The notes under the pieces were generated by a model. That model searched no databases, had not been told where the DNA came from, and was given only the letters and a program-made list of their open reading frames with translations. Positions 22,801-25,286 of a stretch of 25,286 nucleotides of DNA are shown here, piece by piece. The first letter of the stretch is position 1, and each line of letters opens with the position of its first letter. This DNA comes from Pyronema omphalodes (taxonomy: Eukaryota > Ascomycota > Pezizomycetes > Pezizales > Pyronemataceae), in NCBI GenBank assembly GCA_024516155.1, contig JAJJXM010000168.1:1-25286 (forward strand), in the 5' to 3' direction. The translations under genes and the position numbers were made by a program.

Positions 22801-23431
22801 GGACAATTGCGGTCGCACTGCATTTTTGTGGGCATCGCTAAAAGGCAATGATTCGGTTGTCGAGCTTCTCCTCCAGACTCATGGAATTGACATCAACTCC
22901 AAGGACAATCGTGGCCGCACTGCATTTTCGTGGGCATGCGGAACTGGCCGTTATTCAGTTGCGAAGCTGCTCCTGCAGGCTAATGCTATCGATGTCAACT
23001 CTTTGGACAAGTCTGGTGAAACTGCATTATCACGGGCGTCACAGAGGGGCTTTCATTCAGTTGTGCAACTCCTCCTCCAGGCTGATGGCATCGAAGTCAA
23101 CTCTACCGACAACTCCGGTCGAACTGCATTATGGTGGGCATCCCATTTCGGCCGCGATTCAGTTGTAGAGCTTCTCCTCCAGACTAATGGAATTGACATC
23201 GACTCCAAGGACAATGGTGGTCGTACTGCATTATCGTGTGCATCCTTCAAAGGCCATGATTCAGTTGTAAAGCTGCTCCTCCAGTCTGATGGTATCGATA
23301 TCAACTTGAGCGACAATGACGGATATACCGCGCTATCCCTGGCATATCGGGGATGTCATGATTCCACTGCGCAACTACTCCTTGCTGCTGGAGCTATTTG
23401 TGGTGACGATAACTCATTACTGGCCGGCTAG
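19861..23431 (+). CDS. NLR-type STAND protein: HeLo-like N-domain, NACHT, ankyrin repeats
   Basis: STAND NTPases of this build act as intracellular receptors; fungal members control heterokaryon incompatibility and similar non-self responses. ATG 19861 opens with MDPLSITAAVAGFLSLAGQI, typical of the fungal STAND N-terminal domain (residues 1-140). Introns: about 20268-20346 (donor uncertain), 20586-20633, 20848-20906 and 21506-21619. The NACHT has Walker A GNPGAGKS (about 277-284, split from ICSLVFDYL by an intron), Walker B FYICIDALDECDE (about 379-391) and FFTTRPH. DGM-FLLAALQI and PSEKSLIDWCLGLIIIDEET follow. Nine ankyrin units of 34 residues fill about 783-1085; stop at 23429-23431. Two one-base shifts (near 21452 and 22256) and the intron-1 phase need explaining; about 1,090 residues if corrected. 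It could be a pseudogene. Confidence 0.85.
22506..23400 (+). repeat. Ankyrin-coding tandem repeat, nine 102-bp units
   Basis: The unit is 34 codons with consensus SKDNGGRTALSWAS..GHDSVVKLLLQANGIDIN (dots are variable), 34 rather than the canonical 33. The seven units from about 22700 to 23310 are very alike at DNA level. Units 4 and 7 share almost identical stretches (GAGCTTCTCCTCCAGACT, GACTCCAAGGACAAT), 306 bp apart. The first and last units are more diverged, as expected for capping repeats. Confidence 0.9.
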
Positions 23432-23818
23432 GTCCAACAGAACATCAACAAGTCATTCGTGAAATGATCTCAGAGTATTTCCTCACCTGTGCATATAACG
23501 GTGTCCGTAAATTATGGAGTACCTGGAAGGATGAGCCTTCCTTATTTTCTTTTTTTTTCTTTTTCCCAGTTTACATATCGTTCTTTCTTATGTTTAACAG
23601 CAGATATTGGTATGAGGATAGCTATTTGCAGGGATAATGAACGTGTGTTAGAATGATCGTTGTCAGTTGGGGCTTTGCTCGGGATGGGATGATACTCCGT
23701 TTTGGATGAAATAATTGCCTGGTACTATCTTTTCATTACTGTATTCGAATACAAAGGCATGACTCTTTCCTAGTTAATTTCTATGACATAGCGTTTTTGG
23801 ATACGATTGCAAGTCAGT
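23432..23818. other. 3' flank of the NLR gene
   Basis: No gene. AT-rich spacer with a T-run cluster (23548-23563), up to the transposon's target-site duplication. Confidence 0.5.
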
Positions 23819-23828
23819 ATGAGGAAAT
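23819..23828. repeat. Left target-site duplication ATGAGGAAAT
   Basis: Exact 10-bp match to 24360-24369, directly abutting the left TIR. Confidence 0.85.
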
Positions 23829-24359
23829 GAGCAAAGGTCTACAATGCCCGTCCAAAACCTAATGAGTTTCTTAATACCCACAAAAAGTCTATAATACCCA
23901 CACCAAAAAATTCAAAGAATTACTAATGCCTATCTGCGGCTGAGAATGCTTGTTGTGCGCATCTCTGCGGGCGCACGTCTCCCCACACTCAGCACTTCTC
24001 CTCACACCCAGCGCGTCTTTTCACACTCAGCGCGTCTCCTCACCTATACCGTCTCGATTGCAAACCACTTATTATCCAATCCTCCTCAAATTTTTGAAGT
24101 TAATCCGTTATGTGTTATTCATTTACGTGTGCTTTTAAATTCAGGCATGTTATTGATTTTTGTATCCTCTCCTCTTGGGTGGCGCTCTCCATTCACGGGT
24201 GGCCTTACCTAACTTTCTCTGCGCGCTCACGGTATTAAGGCCTCTTCTTAGCCGCAGATAAGCATTAGTAATTTTTTCAAATTTTTGGTGTGGGTATTAT
24301 AGACTTTTGGGTATTTTGAAAACTTATTAGTGTTTAGACGGGCATTGTAGACCTTGCTC
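23829..24359. mobile_element. Non-autonomous TIR transposon (MITE), Mutator-like features
   Basis: 531-bp element with long terminal inverted repeats: left 23829-23946 and right 24245-24359. Both begin GAGCAA(A)GGTCTACAATGCCCGTC when read inward and match, with scattered substitutions and small indels, to TATCTGCGGCT(G/A)AGAA. It is flanked by a perfect 10-bp direct repeat, ATGAGGAAAT, at 23819-23828 and 24360-24369. Long TIRs plus a 9-11 bp target duplication are the known pattern of Mutator-like elements. The 298-bp interior has no transposase frame, so mobility would need a transposase elsewhere. It lies about 400 bp downstream of the NLR gene. The superfamily is inferred from structure alone. 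Confidence 0.85.
23986..24042. repeat. Three 19-bp tandem repeats inside the MITE
   Basis: CACTCAGCACTTCTCCTCA, CACCCAGCGCGTCTTTTCA and CACTCAGCGCGTCTCCTCA follow one another without gaps at 23986, 24005 and 24024. Confidence 0.85.
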
Positions 24360-24369
24360 ATGAGGAAAT
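24360..24369. repeat. Right target-site duplication ATGAGGAAAT
   Basis: Exact 10-bp match to 23819-23828, directly abutting the right TIR. Confidence 0.85.
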
Positions 24370-24407
24370 ATATAAATAAGTAAATACAAGAGAGAGTATG
24401 GTCTGTT

Positions 24408-24422
24408 CCGGCCTACGGCCGG
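24408..24422. repeat. GC-rich hairpin, 6-bp stem
   Basis: CCGGCC and GGCCGG arms around TAC, in AT-rich DNA. It shares the GGCCTWCGGCC core with the hairpin at 8206-8224. Confidence 0.7.
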
Positions 24423-24520
24423 TCCATTTGGTTGCCACCACAACACCAGCTGCTGGTACACAACTTCAACTGTTGATAAACTGGTTATATATCATGAGAC
24501 GCGTTTTTTTTTTTTTTGAA

Positions 24521-24540
24521 ATATATATATATATATATAT
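24521..24540. repeat. (AT)10 microsatellite
   Basis: Ten perfect AT copies just inside the putative LINE 3' end. Confidence 0.9.
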
Positions 24541-24797
24541 GATGTCATCATAAGAATATGAACTCGCCTATTATTCCGGCAAGAGCAGCCTGGGATAAAC
24601 TAAATTTGTAATGGTGCAGTTAATGTTATCCTGAAATAGGAACGTTCTGACATTGTTCTGGCTGGCTACGACAATGCATTTGAATACTCGTGCCAAGGTT
24701 CCATTTTTGATTTGATTGATTTTTTTGATTTTAATCATACACCGATCGAGGCCTCTAAGGCCTATGCGGGAGCTAAGTATCCGTTTTTCCTGTCCTC

Positions 24798-24811
24798 GCG
24801 GTTTAAACCGC
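24798..24811. repeat. 14-bp perfect palindrome
   Basis: GCGGTTTAAACCGC reads the same on both strands, within the putative LINE 3' UTR. Confidence 0.9.
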
Positions 24812-25085
24812 CTAACGAGGCAACCCAATCTCCTTGTCCCCAAACTCCCCAGTTAGAAAAAAAGAGATATATGCAAAAGGCAAACAACAGCAAAAAGCAC
24901 AAATAAACAAACACTCTCGTACACAGTCTAGACAAACCCCGTACAGAAACTCATGCGTGACCCCAAACTTAAGCCCAGCAACAACCCGCTTGCCGCACAA
25001 ACACTAAAAGAATTCAGAGAAAAGAAAAACAACCCCGCAATCTCGTGAATCCCCATCTCCAGGCCCACCAACCCCAGGCCTATTC

Positions 25086-25286
25086 CTAACGCTTGCCAAG
25101 CTCCGTGGCCGCCAAATACTCCAACAAACACCTTCGTACAGCGGTCATCGCTAAACAGATCCACCGCTTTGAGCCTTGCTCGCGGTCTCCAGCGCCTGCC
25201 CTTAATGGCATCCACCTCTTTCTTCAGTACCGCGTACTCACGCCTCCAGCGGTGACACTCTCCGAACAGGTGTCCCCGGGTTTTCG
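25086..25286 (-). pseudogene. C-terminal fragment of LINE ORF2 (reverse transcriptase polyprotein), one frameshift
   Basis: The minus-strand frame entering from the edge reads KTRGHLFGECHRWRREYAVL and continues RRWRPRARL…LFSDDRCTK. This matches the known ending of fungal Tad-type ORF2: a Cys/His knuckle with HLF..C..W, a W-rich basic patch, then a conserved final helix. Around the GG at 25131-25132 the frame slips: removing one G gives LLEYLAATELGKR and a stop at 25088-25086, the expected family ending. Without it the frame runs on to 24928 as hydrophobic, unrelated sequence. The copy is either slightly degenerate or affected by a base-calling indel. Confidence 0.75.

Larger units (their letters stand above)
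24504..25286 (-). mobile_element. 3' end of a Tad-like LINE retrotransposon (5' part outside the window)
   Basis: Read on the minus strand, the right edge carries the C-terminus of a fungal non-LTR retrotransposon polyprotein, then about 550 bp without a convincing frame (3' UTR) and a terminal A tract of 14 nt (T 24504-24517 on +), next to an (AT)n run at 24521-24540. A terminal poly(A) is expected of LINEs. The exact 3' boundary is inferred from that tract; no target duplication can be checked because the 5' end is missing. Confidence 0.6.

Noticed and set aside
22700..23310. CRISPR-like regular repeats
   Set aside because: The 102-bp periodicity is coding ankyrin sequence in a eukaryotic gene; there are no repeat-spacer units.

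Overview
The window looks like nuclear DNA of a filamentous ascomycete (Pezizomycotina). The genes carry short GT-AG introns of about 48-120 nt with CTAAC or CTGAC branch-point-like motifs close to the acceptor. The recognisable products are typical of that group: a fungal SUN-domain nuclear envelope protein, a stand-alone UDP-glucose 4-epimerase and a NACHT-ankyrin STAND/NLR protein. Long spacers are rich in simple repeats. I cannot name a species from the sequence.

Layout. 1-342 (possibly 439): the 3' end of an unrecognised basic protein on +. 343-1746: repeat-rich spacer with a 39-nt poly-T run and a telomere-like TAACTTCC array. 1747-4691, minus strand: a SUN-domain (Sad1/UNC-84) protein with one intron; its C-terminal half is readable only across six single-base homopolymer frameshifts that cancel out. 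4692-9600: mostly non-coding, with one weak ORF, several micro- and minisatellites, a GC hairpin and a perfect 24-bp inverted repeat. 9616-10170 and 10403-10738: two purine-strand satellites, followed by a tandemly duplicated intron-like unit. 12400-13085: pyrimidine-rich leader of the next gene. 13086-14903: six-exon UDP-glucose 4-epimerase with an unusual C-terminal Ser/Thr/Glu/Ala-rich tail. 14904-19860: T-rich 3' flank, a minisatellite, then about 4 kb without a supportable gene. 19861-23431: NLR-type gene (HeLo-like N-domain, NACHT, about nine highly similar ankyrin repeats). 23829-24359: a 531-bp non-autonomous inverted-repeat transposon with ~115-bp TIRs and a 10-bp target-site duplication (Mutator-like features). 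24504-25286, minus strand: the 3' end of a Tad-like LINE retrotransposon.

The genes do not form a pathway. The left half carries housekeeping genes (nuclear envelope, galactose/cell-wall sugar metabolism). The right end is an accessory, transposon-bearing compartment around an NLR gene, the usual setting for fungal non-self recognition genes. Single-base breaks at short homopolymers recur in the SUN gene, the NLR and the LINE, while the epimerase is clean. This suggests uncorrected sequencing indels more than biological decay, but only raw reads can settle it. The most novel-looking items are the MULE-like MITE, the perfect 24-bp inverted repeat, the intron-like tandem duplication, the ankyrin array and the epimerase tail.
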